From Patescibacteria group bacterium (GTDB lineage: Bacteria; Patescibacteria; Paceibacteria; Paceibacterales; UBA10102), in NCBI GenBank assembly GCA_024239055.1, contig JANBVJ010000002.1, forward strand, positions 1 through 64,000: 64,000 nt of DNA, given 5' to 3'. Positions 15,311-23,612 of the stretch are shown piece after piece. Positions within the stretch are counted from its first letter, which is position 1; each line of letters starts with the position of its first letter. The position numbers and the translations under genes were made by a program. The notes beneath the pieces were generated by a model. It ran no database searches. It was not told where the DNA came from and saw only the letters and a list, made by a program, of their open reading frames with translations.

Positions 15311-16345
15311 TCACCTCCCTTTTGGTTTTTGTGGTTCGTGATCTGCACAATAAAACTGACCTGCTCCCCAAATGTTACTTGTTCTAGTAGACTGACTGTA
15401 AGTAATTGGTGTACCACATTTTAAACAAAGTTCTAATCCATCTTTTGCTCTATCTGCAACTGTTCCAAGTTCTTTCTGTTCTCTTTTATCAAGTTGTTTC
15501 TCTCTGTTAATCAGTTGTTGATCCTTCATTGCATGGGCTTTTTGTCTTTTGAATTCATCAAAGACAAGTAAATTGTATTCGTTAACACTAAGGTTTGATT
15601 TTGAATTGCATGATGGACAACTGCTAAAATGTATTTTCATTTTTGTATCACTGTGTTTTTTTCTAAGTCTGTCTTTTCTCTTCTGCTCACTCTCATCCTT
15701 CTCTTTAACCTGTAAGAGTTTTGCAGTGTTGACTCTGTTGATGTTGTTTCTTCTCTTCTGATCTTTGAAATTCACTTCTGTTGCTACTGATTGTGGTGGG
15801 TTTGCACCTTGCCAGTAATTGGGATCTGATTGATGTTCAACCCAATACTTTTCTTTTGAGATGATTTGTTGAAGTTTCTCGTTATCAGTTTCGGTATGTG
15901 GTGCTTGCTCTGTTGGTTTTTGTTGTTGAGTTTGTTTTTGTTTTGTTGACTTTGCTTTTTTCTTTAGTTTTTTTAATCGTTTCTTCTCTCTCTTCTCTTC
16001 TGCAACTCTAACTCTTTCAACTCTCTCTACATCTGCAACCTTCCTTCCTCTCTTTGCTTTCCAGATTGCAAGTACAACACTTTCCTTTTGTTCAAGCCAG
16101 TATTGACAAACTGCTTCTGTTACATTAACTATCTTTGCAATTTCATTAACTGTTAAATTTGGATACTGTTTTTTCTTTTCAAACATTTTTAAAACTTGAT
16201 CTTCCGTAGTTGTTTGATAGGTTCTCTTTTGTTTTGGAGGTAGTTCAATTGTTTTTGAAGTGTAGAATACATTCTTGAATTTTCCAAACCACGAGTTACC
16301 TTCTGCCTCCGATTTTACGGACTTGCTTTTAGATCGTATTGACAT
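15311..16345 (-). CDS. HTH, coiled-coil and zinc protein
   Basis: 344 aa. Residues about 50-90 contain a helix-turn-helix (LTVNEIAKIVNVTEAVCQYW). Residues about 100-150 are a lysine-rich coiled coil. Two zinc knuckles follow (CPSCNSK and CLKCGTP with CADH). Architecture suits a DNA-bound regulator or nucleoid protein. It has its own TATA-like box and an upstream GACACGTACA copy. Confidence 0.74.
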   Translation of the reverse strand: MSIRSKSKSVKSEAEGNSWFGKFKNVFYTSKTIELPPKQKRTYQTTTEDQVLKMFEKKKQYPNLTVNEIAKIVNVTEAVCQYWLEQKESVVLAIWKAKRGRKVADVERVERVRVAEEKREKKRLKKLKKKAKSTKQKQTQQQKPTEQAPHTETDNEKLQQIISKEKYWVEHQSDPNYWQGANPPQSVATEVNFKDQKRRNNINRVNTAKLLQVKEKDESEQKRKDRLRKKHSDTKMKIHFSSCPSCNSKSNLSVNEYNLLVFDEFKRQKAHAMKDQQLINREKQLDKREQKELGTVADRAKDGLELCLKCGTPITYSQSTRTSNIWGAGQFYCADHEPQKPKGR

Positions 16346-16364
16346 AGCATAGGAAATGTTCTCA

Positions 16365-16377
16365 TTATTTATAAAGT
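16365..16377 (-). promoter_or_regulatory. promoter for the 16345 gene
   Basis: Minus-strand CTTTATAAAT, 22-31 nt before the ATG at 16345; a strong archaeal TATA match. Confidence 0.65.
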
Positions 16378-16422
16378 TGTTTGTTTTTAAAACAAAGAAA
16401 TGTGTGCCTAAATTACCTGTCT

Positions 16423-16451
16423 TTCCAGTGTGATACGTACATCTTTGATTT
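16423..16451. promoter_or_regulatory. GACACGTACA-type box (16432-16441)
   Basis: TTTCCAGTGTGATACGTACA then TCTTTGATT, one mismatch in the core (GATACGTACA). Lies between divergent genes, 87 nt from the leftward start and about 91 nt from the rightward start. Confidence 0.7.
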
Positions 16452-16501
16452 GTTTACATTGTCCGTATTGGAACCTGTCTGTTCACATTAAGTGTAATAA
16501 G

Positions 16502-16513
16502 TGTTAAATACTA
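16502..16513 (+). promoter_or_regulatory. rightward promoter
   Basis: TGTTAAATAC about 26 nt before the ATG at 16533, consistent with a TATA box and a leaderless message. Confidence 0.6.
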
Positions 16514-16532
16514 AATCCATACCTAGAATAAT

Positions 16533-16952
16533 ATGTCACAAACAGTAGAACCCTCAAGGGATGGCATGATGGACAAAATTAATGTAGACTTCAAGTTTCA
16601 AGCACTCAGACCTTACTTTGATGAGGATGAAGAACCAAGAAACTGTTATGCTGTAACTGTAAGTTACAAAGACAAAAGTACAAAATTCACCTATGGTGAT
16701 TCACTTGCAGACACACATGACAATCTCAAACCAAAGAAACGAGATATTTTAGAAATCATAACGAGTGATTTCTTCTACACCAAACATAACTATCCAACAT
16801 TTGGTGACTTTGCAAAAGAAATGGGTTTGAGTGAAGATTCAATCAAAGGACTTGAGACATACAAGAAGTGTCTTTTACAAGGTAAGAAACTTCACGATGT
16901 CTTTACGGAAGATGAAATCTACAATCTTAGTGAGGAATTAGACGATGCATGA
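16533..16952 (+). CDS. phage-type conserved protein of unknown function
   Basis: 139 aa. The pattern of a short beta region (YAVTVSYKDKSTKFTYGDSL), then KPKKRDILEIITSD and FGDFAKEMGLSEDS with YKKCLLQGKKLHDVF, resembles a small protein common in tailed phages that carries FGDS, P-x-A-YD-L and F-x-FC-x-E-F-GY motifs. Rightward, with its own promoter. Function of the phage family is unknown to me. Confidence 0.62.
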   Translation: MSQTVEPSRDGMMDKINVDFKFQALRPYFDEDEEPRNCYAVTVSYKDKSTKFTYGDSLADTHDNLKPKKRDILEIITSDFFYTKHNYPTFGDFAKEMGLSEDSIKGLETYKKCLLQGKKLHDVFTEDEIYNLSEELDDA

Positions 16953-17229
16953 ATGTCCCCACTGTGGTAGTAAAACCATAACTTGCAGACATTGTAGTTG
17001 GACTTGGAATCCAAGAGATCCAGAAAATCTTCCAGATACATGTCCACGATGCAGAAATAAATGGAGTGTTCCTTTCAAATGGACTATCAAATCAAAGTAC
17101 GGACATGGTACACTTGATCCATCATTGAAGCAAGACAAGGAAATGAAAGACTACAGAGAGTACATGGAGAAAAAAGCCAAATGTCTAGATAAGTTGACTG
17201 ATGCTGAGAAATATGAAATCAGTGTTTAA
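16945..17229 (+). CDS. zinc-ribbon protein
   Basis: 94 aa. Two to three knuckles at the N terminus (CPHCGSK, CRHCSW, CPRCRNK), then a charged helical tail. Overlaps the previous gene by 8 nt; tail-to-tail overlap of 11 nt with the leftward gene at 17219. Confidence 0.7.
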   Translation: MHECPHCGSKTITCRHCSWTWNPRDPENLPDTCPRCRNKWSVPFKWTIKSKYGHGTLDPSLKQDKEMKDYREYMEKKAKCLDKLTDAEKYEISV

Positions 17230-17416
17230 CCCATTTTTTCATTTTATTTTTTATTATCCACCAAGTACGCTTGTTGACTGCAATACGGAATTTGTGTTTT
17301 CTTTTAGAATATCTTAGATAACCAAAGCCATTGCAGTAGGCTTCGTACATTAGAAGTTGTCTCTTGAATTTTTTTAATTCTTTGTTTCCAATCAGACACG
17401 TACACCTGTGATTCAA
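17219..17416 (-). CDS. small basic protein
   Basis: 65 aa from a TTG overlapping the upstream stop. Very basic with Trp/Tyr (RIAVNKRTWWIIKNKMKK), suggesting nucleic-acid binding; CTC near the N terminus. Its first codons contain a GACACGTACA box. Last gene of the 25.9-17.2 kb operon. Confidence 0.6.
   Translation of the reverse strand: MNHRCTCLIGNKELKKFKRQLLMYEAYCNGFGYLRYSKRKHKFRIAVNKRTWWIIKNKMKKWVKH
17386..17414. promoter_or_regulatory. GACACGTACA box (17395-17404), within codons
   Basis: TTTCCAATCAGACACGTACA then CCTGTGATT. Full-length match although it lies in the first codons of the 17219-17416 gene, suggesting constraint beyond coding. Confidence 0.6.
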
Positions 17417-17586
17417 CGAATACGAAAAAAAGACCGTAGCCAAGTTTTCTTTGATTTCTTTCTTTCTCCCATCGTGTAAAATTTATGATAACAAGAAAAG
17501 CAGACCAAACTATCATCCACTAACTGAATTTCCGGTATTCTTCCACAATCATGACACTTGTGAAGTTTCCAGTTTATTTTGGTCAT
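17413..17586 (-). CDS. zinc-ribbon mini-protein
   Basis: 57 aa: CHDCGRI and CFSCYHK, basic tail ending RSFFRIR. ATGA overlap upstream and TTGA downstream. Confidence 0.68.
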   Translation of the reverse strand: MTKINWKLHKCHDCGRIPEIQLVDDSLVCFSCYHKFYTMGERKKSKKTWLRSFFRIR

Positions 17587-17855
17587 GAATTCAAGTCGTA
17601 AATCTCTGATAGTTGGTCTTTGATAATTTCTTGATTCTCGATAATCTTATCAAGTTTTTTTAAATCTCCATCAAAACAAACCATATACTCTATTTCCGTT
17701 CCATTATCATCAACGTAAACATTCAATTCACAACCTCCTGTAGCCCAAATTTGTTCTTCTGACTGTGAATCTGCAATTTCAGGTATTATTACTAAGCCAC
17801 TAATCAATGCTAGACCAAGAACTACCATTACTGGAATTAGAATTGAATTATTCAT
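17583..17855 (-). CDS. exported or anchored small protein
   Basis: 90 aa. Hydrophobic N terminus at about residues 5-26 (ILIPVMVVLGLALISGLVII), then a Cys-bearing outer domain (GGCELNV...MVCFDGD) and a helical end. Signal anchor or signal peptide; function unknown. Confidence 0.68.
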   Translation of the reverse strand: MNNSILIPVMVVLGLALISGLVIIPEIADSQSEEQIWATGGCELNVYVDDNGTEIEYMVCFDGDLKKLDKIIENQEIIKDQLSEIYDLNS

Positions 17856-17856
17856 T

Positions 17857-17946
17857 CTACATCACAACAACCTGATATATTACAAATGAAATTACTGAAA
17901 TCGCAGAAATTGTTACTATAAAAAAACACTTGTCGAATCCACTCAT
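17857..17946 (-). CDS. membrane peptide
   Basis: 29 aa, one hydrophobic helix (FFIVTISAISVISFVIYQVV). Fits exactly between neighbours with a 4-nt overlap upstream. Confidence 0.5.
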   Translation of the reverse strand: MSGFDKCFFIVTISAISVISFVIYQVVVM

Positions 17947-18152
17947 TTCTTTGAACACCTCATACAAACATCACCTGTGAATTTTGGCATTACCGTTTTG
18001 CTATACGCATTTGGTTTTGTCATGTCTACAGATTCTATGTTTCTTATTCCCTTGAATAGTGGAAGTCCCTGTAGATCCTGTGGTAGATTTTTTTCAAATC
18101 CATGAGCAAGGAATAATTCTCCACAATCATCACAGCATAAAATTCCGGTCAT
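17943..18152 (-). CDS. zinc-finger protein
   Basis: 69 aa: N-terminal CCDDCGEL and C-terminal GDVCMRCSKK. The end resembles that of the 21675 gene (GTMCLRCSKEL), so the two may share a fold. Confidence 0.66.
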   Translation of the reverse strand: MTGILCCDDCGELFLAHGFEKNLPQDLQGLPLFKGIRNIESVDMTKPNAYSKTVMPKFTGDVCMRCSKK

Positions 18153-18445
18153 TCTATGATTCTCCTTATTGCATCTCTGATTGATTGCTGATAGTTAGTT
18201 TCAAGTGATGACCATGCAGGAAATACATGTGTATCTGGATTTATTTTTATTATATGATCCACTCTTGCTTCGTTTACAAATTTTATTTTCTGGTGTATTG
18301 TAGATTTCTCATCCCAAATTTTTTTAAAATCTGGTATGTAGTCTGATAACTTTATTCTCCAATCCTTAATCTCAAAATCCCCTTTCATTTTTTCTAGGAG
18401 TTTTCTTTTTCGTGCCTCTAATTTTGCATCAGTTAACTTTGGCAT
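18149..18445 (-). CDS. basic helical protein, unknown
   Basis: 98 aa from the ATG at 18445, which overlaps the upstream gene by 17 nt; a longer form from 18517 would overlap far more. Lysine/arginine-rich N terminus. Unknown family. Confidence 0.6.
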   Translation of the reverse strand: MPKLTDAKLEARKRKLLEKMKGDFEIKDWRIKLSDYIPDFKKIWDEKSTIHQKIKFVNEARVDHIIKINPDTHVFPAWSSLETNYQQSIRDAIRRIIE

Positions 18446-18728
18446 TTTGATTCTCCTGATTTCTTTTTCTATCCTCTTCTTTTTCGTTGTAGAACTTGAT
18501 TGAATCATCTTTTTCATACTGAATGAATTGTGTTAATGGCTTGTTTGGATCATGAATCTTTGCATGACATTGGTAATGAACAAATGCAATTACTTGAGGA
18601 AAATATGAAACATGATGTTTGATTAAGTCAACGTTTTGTCCGTTCTCCCATTTTTCAGGTTTGCCAAAACAGATTAGGCATTTATCTTTTGAATTAAGAT
18701 ATGTAGTCGGTTCTTCTGAATGCATCAT
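18429..18728 (-). CDS. HNH-like zinc protein
   Basis: 99 aa. CLICFGKPE, then LIKHHVSYFP, then CHAKIHDP follows the HNH endonuclease pattern (CxxC, HH with a following beta-turn, CHxxIH). Typical for small phage or plasmid nucleases. The catalytic HH pair is present. Activity is inferred. Confidence 0.68.
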   Translation of the reverse strand: MMHSEEPTTYLNSKDKCLICFGKPEKWENGQNVDLIKHHVSYFPQVIAFVHYQCHAKIHDPNKPLTQFIQYEKDDSIKFYNEKEEDRKRNQENQNAKVN

Positions 18729-18730
18729 TG

Positions 18731-19612
18731 TTAATTCCCCTTTAGATATTTTTTTGCAAAGTCCGTAATACCCATATCATCAGCACAGTCCATACATAAT
18801 CCACCAAAGTCGAATCTTGTTGTCTTTCCACAGGAACCACATGGTTCTCCATTTATAATCATCCCTTTGCTTTGTAGCGTACCATTTTTGATACCTTTTT
18901 TGATTTTTTTCTTAACATTTTCGTGATTCTCTTCAAGCCAGCAAGAAATAATTCCTTTAGGTTTTAGTTTCTTTCTTGCAATTTTTAACACCTTATCTAT
19001 TTCCAAATATGGTGTAGTAACTGATGCCCAAATATCAATATGGATAAAATCAAATTTTCTGTCTGTATTTTTAAGAAATTCTATTGCATCTCCGATAATG
19101 GTGTTTGTTTTTTTGTTTTTTACAACTGGATAAACCAAATCAAGAACATCTTTTTCTCGTTCAACAATGGTAATGCTTTTGACCTCATCTCTTTTACTTG
19201 CATAATGAACAAACATTCCAATACCGATTCCACACTCTAAAACATCACCTTTTGAATTGTTAACTGCATTTTTAGTAGTTTCAAATTCCATTGGAGTGTC
19301 ACTCATCCAAACTCCATCTTGTACATCGAGGACTCTTCCATCTTGTTCTATTTGATGAAGTTGAACAGTTGAAAATGGTGTCTTGAATCTACATCTGCAC
19401 ATTCCTGCTTTTGTGTAGTGTTGAAGTATTGTCCCAACTGGTATTGTTAATTTTCTAATCTCAAAGTCCCCAACTCTTCTTACTTTATGTAAGTTATACA
19501 AGTCGTGAGGATAATCTTTGTATCTTATCGGAATTGCATTTGGATCAAGTCTTACATGAGAAGGAACTTGAATTACAGGTATCTGAAAACTATACCCATC
19601 ATTATTTGTCAT
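18731..19612 (-). CDS. class I methyltransferase, spermidine-synthase-like, with zinc ribbon
   Basis: 293 aa. Rossmann motif DVLECGIGIGMFVHYA, acidic second strand (IVERE), GDAIEFLKN and DFIHIDIW are the motif I-IV landmarks of the spermidine synthase/SAM-methyltransferase fold. The C-terminal CGSCGKT...CMDCADD is a ribbon that may contact nucleic acid. Substrate unknown. Middle of the HerA operon. Confidence 0.75.
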   Translation of the reverse strand: MTNNDGYSFQIPVIQVPSHVRLDPNAIPIRYKDYPHDLYNLHKVRRVGDFEIRKLTIPVGTILQHYTKAGMCRCRFKTPFSTVQLHQIEQDGRVLDVQDGVWMSDTPMEFETTKNAVNNSKGDVLECGIGIGMFVHYASKRDEVKSITIVEREKDVLDLVYPVVKNKKTNTIIGDAIEFLKNTDRKFDFIHIDIWASVTTPYLEIDKVLKIARKKLKPKGIISCWLEENHENVKKKIKKGIKNGTLQSKGMIINGEPCGSCGKTTRFDFGGLCMDCADDMGITDFAKKYLKGN

Positions 19613-19631
19613 TTAACCAACTCCACTCGAC

Positions 19632-19775
19632 TCATTCAAAATCTTCCTTTATTATCATTGATAGTTTTTCTGGTTTGTTTTGAGAAATTTCTATAGATTG
19701 TCTGAGTTCGTTGATAAAAGATTCATCCAATGTTGGATAATCCCCTCTTTTGAATTCAATAGTAATTACAGTCAT
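19632..19775 (-). CDS. small protein, unknown
   Basis: 47 aa, strand then helix (MTVITIEFKRGDYPTLDESF). ATGA overlap upstream. A possible 8-codon frame links it to the methyltransferase start. Confidence 0.55.
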   Translation of the reverse strand: MTVITIEFKRGDYPTLDESFINELRQSIEISQNKPEKLSMIIKEDFE

Positions 19776-19894
19776 TTTATCTTGCACTCCTTTTGTGGAA
19801 TCTTATTCAGACAGTTTGTACATGTTACTTTGTCTTTAACTGAATTTGTAATCCAAATATTGCCACAGAATTTACACTTTAGTTTATTCCCCAT
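19772..19894 (-). CDS. zinc-ribbon mini-protein
   Basis: 40 aa: CKFCGNIWIT and CTNCLNK. Closely similar in layout to the 37109 gene (CPECDRVWIT), suggesting a small paralogous family. Confidence 0.68.
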   Translation of the reverse strand: MGNKLKCKFCGNIWITNSVKDKVTCTNCLNKIPQKECKIK

Positions 19895-20063
19895 TTGTTT
19901 TCAACTCCTTTAGTGTTTGGCAGATTAAACATTCTCCTTTCCGTAGAACAAATTCCATTGGAACCATTTCTTTATGACAAGTTTTACACTCAGTATCTTT
20001 GCCTTTGGTTAGTCTGTCTACCATTCTGTTGAAATGTTTTCTTTCTCTTTTATCCATCGTCAT
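19884..20063 (-). CDS. basic zinc-binding protein
   Basis: 59 aa from the ATG at 20063 (TAATG overlap). CKTCHKE and CLIC knuckles after a basic N terminus (DKRERKHFNRM). Confidence 0.65.
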   Translation of the reverse strand: MTMDKRERKHFNRMVDRLTKGKDTECKTCHKEMVPMEFVLRKGECLICQTLKELKTNGE

Positions 20064-20386
20064 TAGTTTAGCCCTCCTAGATCTTTGTACCATGCTTCGT
20101 ATTCTTGTGTAAGATCTGGATGTCTTTGAGTTTCAAGAACATAGCCCTGCTTTCCTTTTGTGTATTTGTCGAGTGGAATGATTTGTGATTTGATTCCAAA
20201 TTTGTAGAACTCCTTTGCAATTGACTGTAACACATCCTTGCGTTCATGAAATGCAAAGAAGAATGCATCCATGTTTTCAGAATCAATTCTTTTTGAAATT
20301 CTTCTGTTATCAAATGAAAGACCGGATCTATCTCTACTCCATAACATTACGCCTTGAAAGAATGGTTGTTTTCCTACCTTACTCAT
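20063..20386 (-). CDS. unknown protein
   Basis: 107 aa from the ATG at 20386 (an ATG at 20392 is also in frame). Aromatic-rich (FFQGVMLWSRDRSG, AFFFAFHERK), alpha/beta pattern. No family recognised. Confidence 0.62.
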   Translation of the reverse strand: MSKVGKQPFFQGVMLWSRDRSGLSFDNRRISKRIDSENMDAFFFAFHERKDVLQSIAKEFYKFGIKSQIIPLDKYTKGKQGYVLETQRHPDLTQEYEAWYKDLGGLN

Positions 20387-20615
20387 CCTCATTCACCTTG
20401 AAGTCCTTAACTTTTAGATCTTCATTCATATATAGTCGTTGAAAATCTTCTGATGTTTTTTCACTACGCTTCTTAATCTCATCAATGTGTTTCTTCCTTT
20501 CAACATCTACTTTCTTTTTTTCTTGAAAATAATCTGCGATCCAACCGTTTACAACGTCTTGAGTGTACACGTACACCTTTGATTGATCCTTTGGCAGAGG
20601 TTTTCGTTTGATCAT
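20379..20615 (-). CDS. charged helical protein, unknown
   Basis: 78 aa, lysine/glutamate-rich helix (VDVERKKHIDEIKKRSEKTS). The N-terminal codons contain a variant GACACGTACA box. Confidence 0.6.
   Translation of the reverse strand: MIKRKPLPKDQSKVYVYTQDVVNGWIADYFQEKKKVDVERKKHIDEIKKRSEKTSEDFQRLYMNEDLKVKDFKVNEDE
20562..20584. promoter_or_regulatory. variant box TACACGTACA, within codons
   Basis: AGTGTACACGTACACC then TTTGATT. Matches the right half of the box well, with one core mismatch. Inside the 20379-20615 gene. Confidence 0.45.
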
Positions 20616-20798
20616 TTAGTAATCTTCTCCTTTGATCCAGTATTTGTCTTGGTAACATTCAGTACAAAGATTATCTGTATTAGGATTATAACCACGAATT
20701 GTTTTTCCAGTCTCATCACTTCTTTGTGGAGGTTGTGGTTCATCTGGTAAATGTTCTGGATCTGCTTTTCCACCACAAACATCACATTCTTTTTTCAT
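20616..20798 (-). CDS. zinc-binding mini-protein
   Basis: 60 aa: CDVCGGKADPEHLP at the N terminus and CTECYQDKY near the end, with a Pro/Gln-rich loop between. Treble-clef-like spacing. Confidence 0.67.
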   Translation of the reverse strand: MKKECDVCGGKADPEHLPDEPQPPQRSDETGKTIRGYNPNTDNLCTECYQDKYWIKGEDY

Positions 20799-20986
20799 TA
20801 GATAGATCTCCCTGCAAAGTAATCTTCTGCTTTTGATACTGCTTGCTTCAATTCTTGTAATACCTGTTTGGTAACTGATTGTTCAATTCTGATTGTTGCA
20901 CAGAGAACTCTAAGTTGAAAGTCTCCTTCGTCATCCTTCCATAATTGAACATATTCTCCATTGAAGATGTCTGATATGTCACTCAT
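20798..20986 (-). CDS. small DGDF-motif protein (possible ssDNA/RNA-binding fold)
   Basis: 62 aa from the ATG at 20986 (ATGA overlap). Strands then a helix: GEYVQLWKDDEGDFQLRV, then TKQVLQELKQAV. The same layout ends the 33581 gene (RADGDFNLRF, then VRELLERLK). It is reminiscent of PC4/Whirly-type small nucleic-acid binders, but this is inference. Confidence 0.6.
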   Translation of the reverse strand: MSDISDIFNGEYVQLWKDDEGDFQLRVLCATIRIEQSVTKQVLQELKQAVSKAEDYFAGRSI

Positions 20987-21099
20987 TTTAGATTCTCCTT
21001 CCAAGTGTAATACATTCCTGTACGATCTGAAAAGTAACCGTTCCTTGTTGTACCATAACCTTTAGGTGCTCTTTTTGTTACTTGATAATCTTCAACCAA
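20983..21099 (-). CDS. small protein, unknown
   Basis: 38 aa from a TTG, Gly/Tyr/Arg-rich (KGYGTTRNGYFSDRTGMYY). ATGA overlap with the next gene. Confidence 0.5.
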   Translation of the reverse strand: MVEDYQVTKRAPKGYGTTRNGYFSDRTGMYYTWKENLK

Positions 21100-21238
21100 C
21101 TTGACTCACCTTTCCACATTTTGGACAATGGTAATGATGTTTTGCAATTCCACAACTACATGCATTGTCGGGCATGTAGATTGTTTCTGCTGTTAAGTCG
21201 TGTTTGTCACACCAATCTGCTTGTAGTTCTAGAGGCAT
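21092..21238 (-). CDS. zinc-binding mini-protein
   Basis: 48 aa: WCDKH, CSCG, HHYHCPKCGK. Start inside the last codons of the upstream gene. Confidence 0.64.
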   Translation of the reverse strand: MPLELQADWCDKHDLTAETIYMPDNACSCGIAKHHYHCPKCGKVSQVG

Positions 21239-21675
21239 TTGGTAAAACCTCCATTTGATTTCTTTATTACTTGGTCTTTTTGCAAAACTTTTAATCCTGT
21301 TCTAATCTGTTTGTCTGTTGCATCGGTTTGTAACCAATCAATTTTTTTCTTTATTGCGTTAAACTTTATGTCTGGATTTTCTTCAATAATATCTTCTACA
21401 GAAGTTGTTACCCAATGATAATAGAATGACTTGTCTGGTCTTACTCTTTCAGCACTAACAACTCTTCTTAACCAAGTTTGGAAAAATGTAACATCTTGAT
21501 TATTCTTTTGTCCATCTTCTATTGCATTATAGAACATATCCATCATTTGTTCATAATTACCATTGGTTCTTTTTGCATCCTTGAATCTACTTTCTAGTGC
21601 TTTGTTTTCATCCCCACCATAAACAAATAATGCTTCAACAGAAGGATCAATCGATGATGGTGTTTTTAGAGGCAT
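21229..21675 (-). CDS. putative winged-helix protein
   Basis: 148 aa. Helical N terminus; the C terminus (ATDKQIRTGLKVLQKDQVI, then KSNGGF) reads as a wing-containing helix-turn-helix. Could bind DNA. Unknown family. Confidence 0.6.
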   Translation of the reverse strand: MPLKTPSSIDPSVEALFVYGGDENKALESRFKDAKRTNGNYEQMMDMFYNAIEDGQKNNQDVTFFQTWLRRVVSAERVRPDKSFYYHWVTTSVEDIIEENPDIKFNAIKKKIDWLQTDATDKQIRTGLKVLQKDQVIKKSNGGFTKCL

Positions 21676-22043
21676 TATTTTACCAACCTCTTGTTAACAA
21701 GTTCTTTACTACATCGCAAACACATAGTTCCCATTATTTCCCCTCCAAGTCTGTATCCGTATGAAGGTGAATTAGATATTATAGGACTTGATCTCCAACT
21801 ACGTTCTTCTTTCACATCAAAACCACAAAGAGAATACTTTTTGTTTCCGAAAACAATATGCATTCTTCTTACATTATCTGTATCACCAGTTTTGTGTAGT
21901 GAAAAGAATTTCATTTTTAGATCAACTACAAACTTTCTTGGTTTGTATGAATCTGTTTTTCTATCGAAATAACATAGACATTCTGTATCTATTCTACCTG
22001 CATCGAATGCAGTATCCTGTGGAAATATTGTTAGTTTACTCAT
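21675..22043 (-). CDS. unknown protein with C-terminal CxxC
   Basis: 122 aa, beta-rich, ending GTMCLRCSKELVNK; an earlier ECLCYF may pair with it. The tail resembles that of the 17943 gene. Confidence 0.64.
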   Translation of the reverse strand: MSKLTIFPQDTAFDAGRIDTECLCYFDRKTDSYKPRKFVVDLKMKFFSLHKTGDTDNVRRMHIVFGNKKYSLCGFDVKEERSWRSSPIISNSPSYGYRLGGEIMGTMCLRCSKELVNKRLVK

Positions 22044-22318
22044 TTTACCAACCTCTCTATGAAGTAGTCAACCTTGATTCTCTTTCCTTCTTTGTATTTT
22101 TCAGAACCAACAACTCCCAAGTCTATAAGTCGATTGATTGTTCTGTTTGCAGAATGAGAATCAAAATCATAATCTGTTTTTAATTCGTACAAAGTCACTC
22201 TATCTTTTTTCTTTAGAATGTTGATCATGTCTCTATCCTTTTGAGTCATCTCTGATTCTAGTATCTGTGTAATCAGTTGTTCCTTTGATTTGGTTTTTAG
22301 TTGTTCTAACAAAGTCAT
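22040..22318 (-). CDS. winged-helix regulator
   Basis: 92 aa. RDMINILKKKDRVTLYELKT, SHSANRTINRLIDLGVV and GKRIKVDYF correspond to helices and wing of a MarR/ArsR-type winged helix. ATGA overlaps on both sides. Likely DNA-binding. Confidence 0.68.
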   Translation of the reverse strand: MTLLEQLKTKSKEQLITQILESEMTQKDRDMINILKKKDRVTLYELKTDYDFDSHSANRTINRLIDLGVVGSEKYKEGKRIKVDYFIERLVK

Positions 22319-22575
22319 TTTGTAATCCTCAAACTCTCTTCTAGTGCTTTTCTGTCTAGAACATCTTCAAGTGTGCTTAGAACTAATTTCTTATTAAGAA
22401 AATAATTAGTTCCAGAACAATAGGCTTTGAATACTGTTAAACAAAGATCAAGTAGTTCTTGACTATCTGCATTAGTTTTTTCATGAATTGGTGCTTCTTC
22501 ATCTGTAAGCATCCAAGCAGATTTATTGCTTAGATCTTTCAATGCATTTAGTACATCATTTCTGTACAAAGTCAT
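22315..22575 (-). CDS. helical protein, unknown
   Basis: 86 aa, helical with Leu/Asn-rich stretches (ELLDLCLTVFKAYCSGTNYF). Follows directly on the ATPase gene with ATGA overlap, so it may be a partner. Confidence 0.62.
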   Translation of the reverse strand: MTLYRNDVLNALKDLSNKSAWMLTDEEAPIHEKTNADSQELLDLCLTVFKAYCSGTNYFLNKKLVLSTLEDVLDRKALEESLRITK

Positions 22576-23612
22576 TTCAATAACCTCTCAAATCTGCCTT
22601 TTTCTTTCCATTGTGTTTCTGATTTTAGGAAACCATCGTTGTATGCATGTGCTGTTTTTATCTTCTGGTCTGCAAGTTGTTTCTCCAAGTCTGCAATTTT
22701 ATTCTGTAGAATTTCTACAAGATTCTGGTCATTCTTGTTTTCAACTGCCTTTTCAAACAAGTCCTCTTCTGCTGAGAGTTTTGTTTGAATCTGCTCTAGT
22801 TTTTTGAGTTCTTCATCTGCAACTCCGGCTTGCTTTCTCGTGATGTTTGATTCTTCAACATAGATTCTAGATACGCCTTGTTTGAATATCTCACCTCTAA
22901 CAAAGAAGTTTCCTGCTTTAAGATCAAATAATTCATCTGCAACCTTTGGTTCACCTAAGAGTTCTGCAACAATTTTTCTGTCTCGAAGTTCTGTAGTCTT
23001 ACCACAAATTCTATTTGCACATTCTCTTCGTGCCCTTATCTCAACTTCTGAAAGATATTGTGTTGATAATATCACTGAGATGTTTAGTTTTCTTGCTCTC
23101 TTCGTCAAGTTGATTATTGGATACCTTGAAGGTATGTTTGATCTGTTTGACTTTGTTGGAATGTAGACATCTGCTTCATCAATTACAATTATTGCTGGAT
23201 TACCAACTTCTTTACCAAGTGATGAAAATCCTCTGAGGAATTCTCCTACGAATGCTTCTCTGTCATATTGTTCTTCAAAGTCGTGCAAGTTAACAACTAC
23301 AGATTTTCCAAGTCTCCTTGTCTGGATTCCTATCTGCTTTGCATGATCTATTGAGAAGATCTTTGGTGTTGCATCCTTTGATATTATTTTGAACTTTGGA
23401 TACTGTAACGGAATCTCAGTGAACTCTTCTTGGTCATCTAAGAAAACCATTTGTACATCAGGTCTTTCCTTCTGAACTTGTTCTACTATTTTGAGAATCA
23501 ATGAAGTCTTACCTCCACCTGTCATTGACTGAATGAACGTATGCGTTTTCAATAGTGTTTTTAGATCCAACTCAAAGACTGAGTTATCTTCTAGATTAGT
23601 TCCGAACTTCAA
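22572..23612 (-). CDS. HerA/FtsK-superfamily ATPase with C-terminal coiled coil
   Basis: 346 aa. Walker A TGGGKTSL near residue 31, Walker B IIVIDEADVYIP, sensor ILSTQ and conserved Arg (RARRECANRICG) place it in the HerA/VirB4/FtsK group of DNA-pumping ATPases. The last 100 residues form a coiled coil. In archaeal viruses this group packages DNA; in plasmids it couples transfer. No NurA nuclease or relaxase is seen nearby, so the role is open. It is the best candidate for the element's DNA translocase. Confidence 0.82.
   Translation of the reverse strand: MKFGTNLEDNSVFELDLKTLLKTHTFIQSMTGGGKTSLILKIVEQVQKERPDVQMVFLDDQEEFTEIPLQYPKFKIISKDATPKIFSIDHAKQIGIQTRRLGKSVVVNLHDFEEQYDREAFVGEFLRGFSSLGKEVGNPAIIVIDEADVYIPTKSNRSNIPSRYPIINLTKRARKLNISVILSTQYLSEVEIRARRECANRICGKTTELRDRKIVAELLGEPKVADELFDLKAGNFFVRGEIFKQGVSRIYVEESNITRKQAGVADEELKKLEQIQTKLSAEEDLFEKAVENKNDQNLVEILQNKIADLEKQLADQKIKTAHAYNDGFLKSETQWKEKGRFERLLK

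Noticed and set aside
17304..17516. Open frame on the minus strand
   Set aside because: Overlaps the better-supported zinc-ribbon gene (17413-17586) and the 17219-17416 gene, both of which have coupled starts and coherent metal sites.
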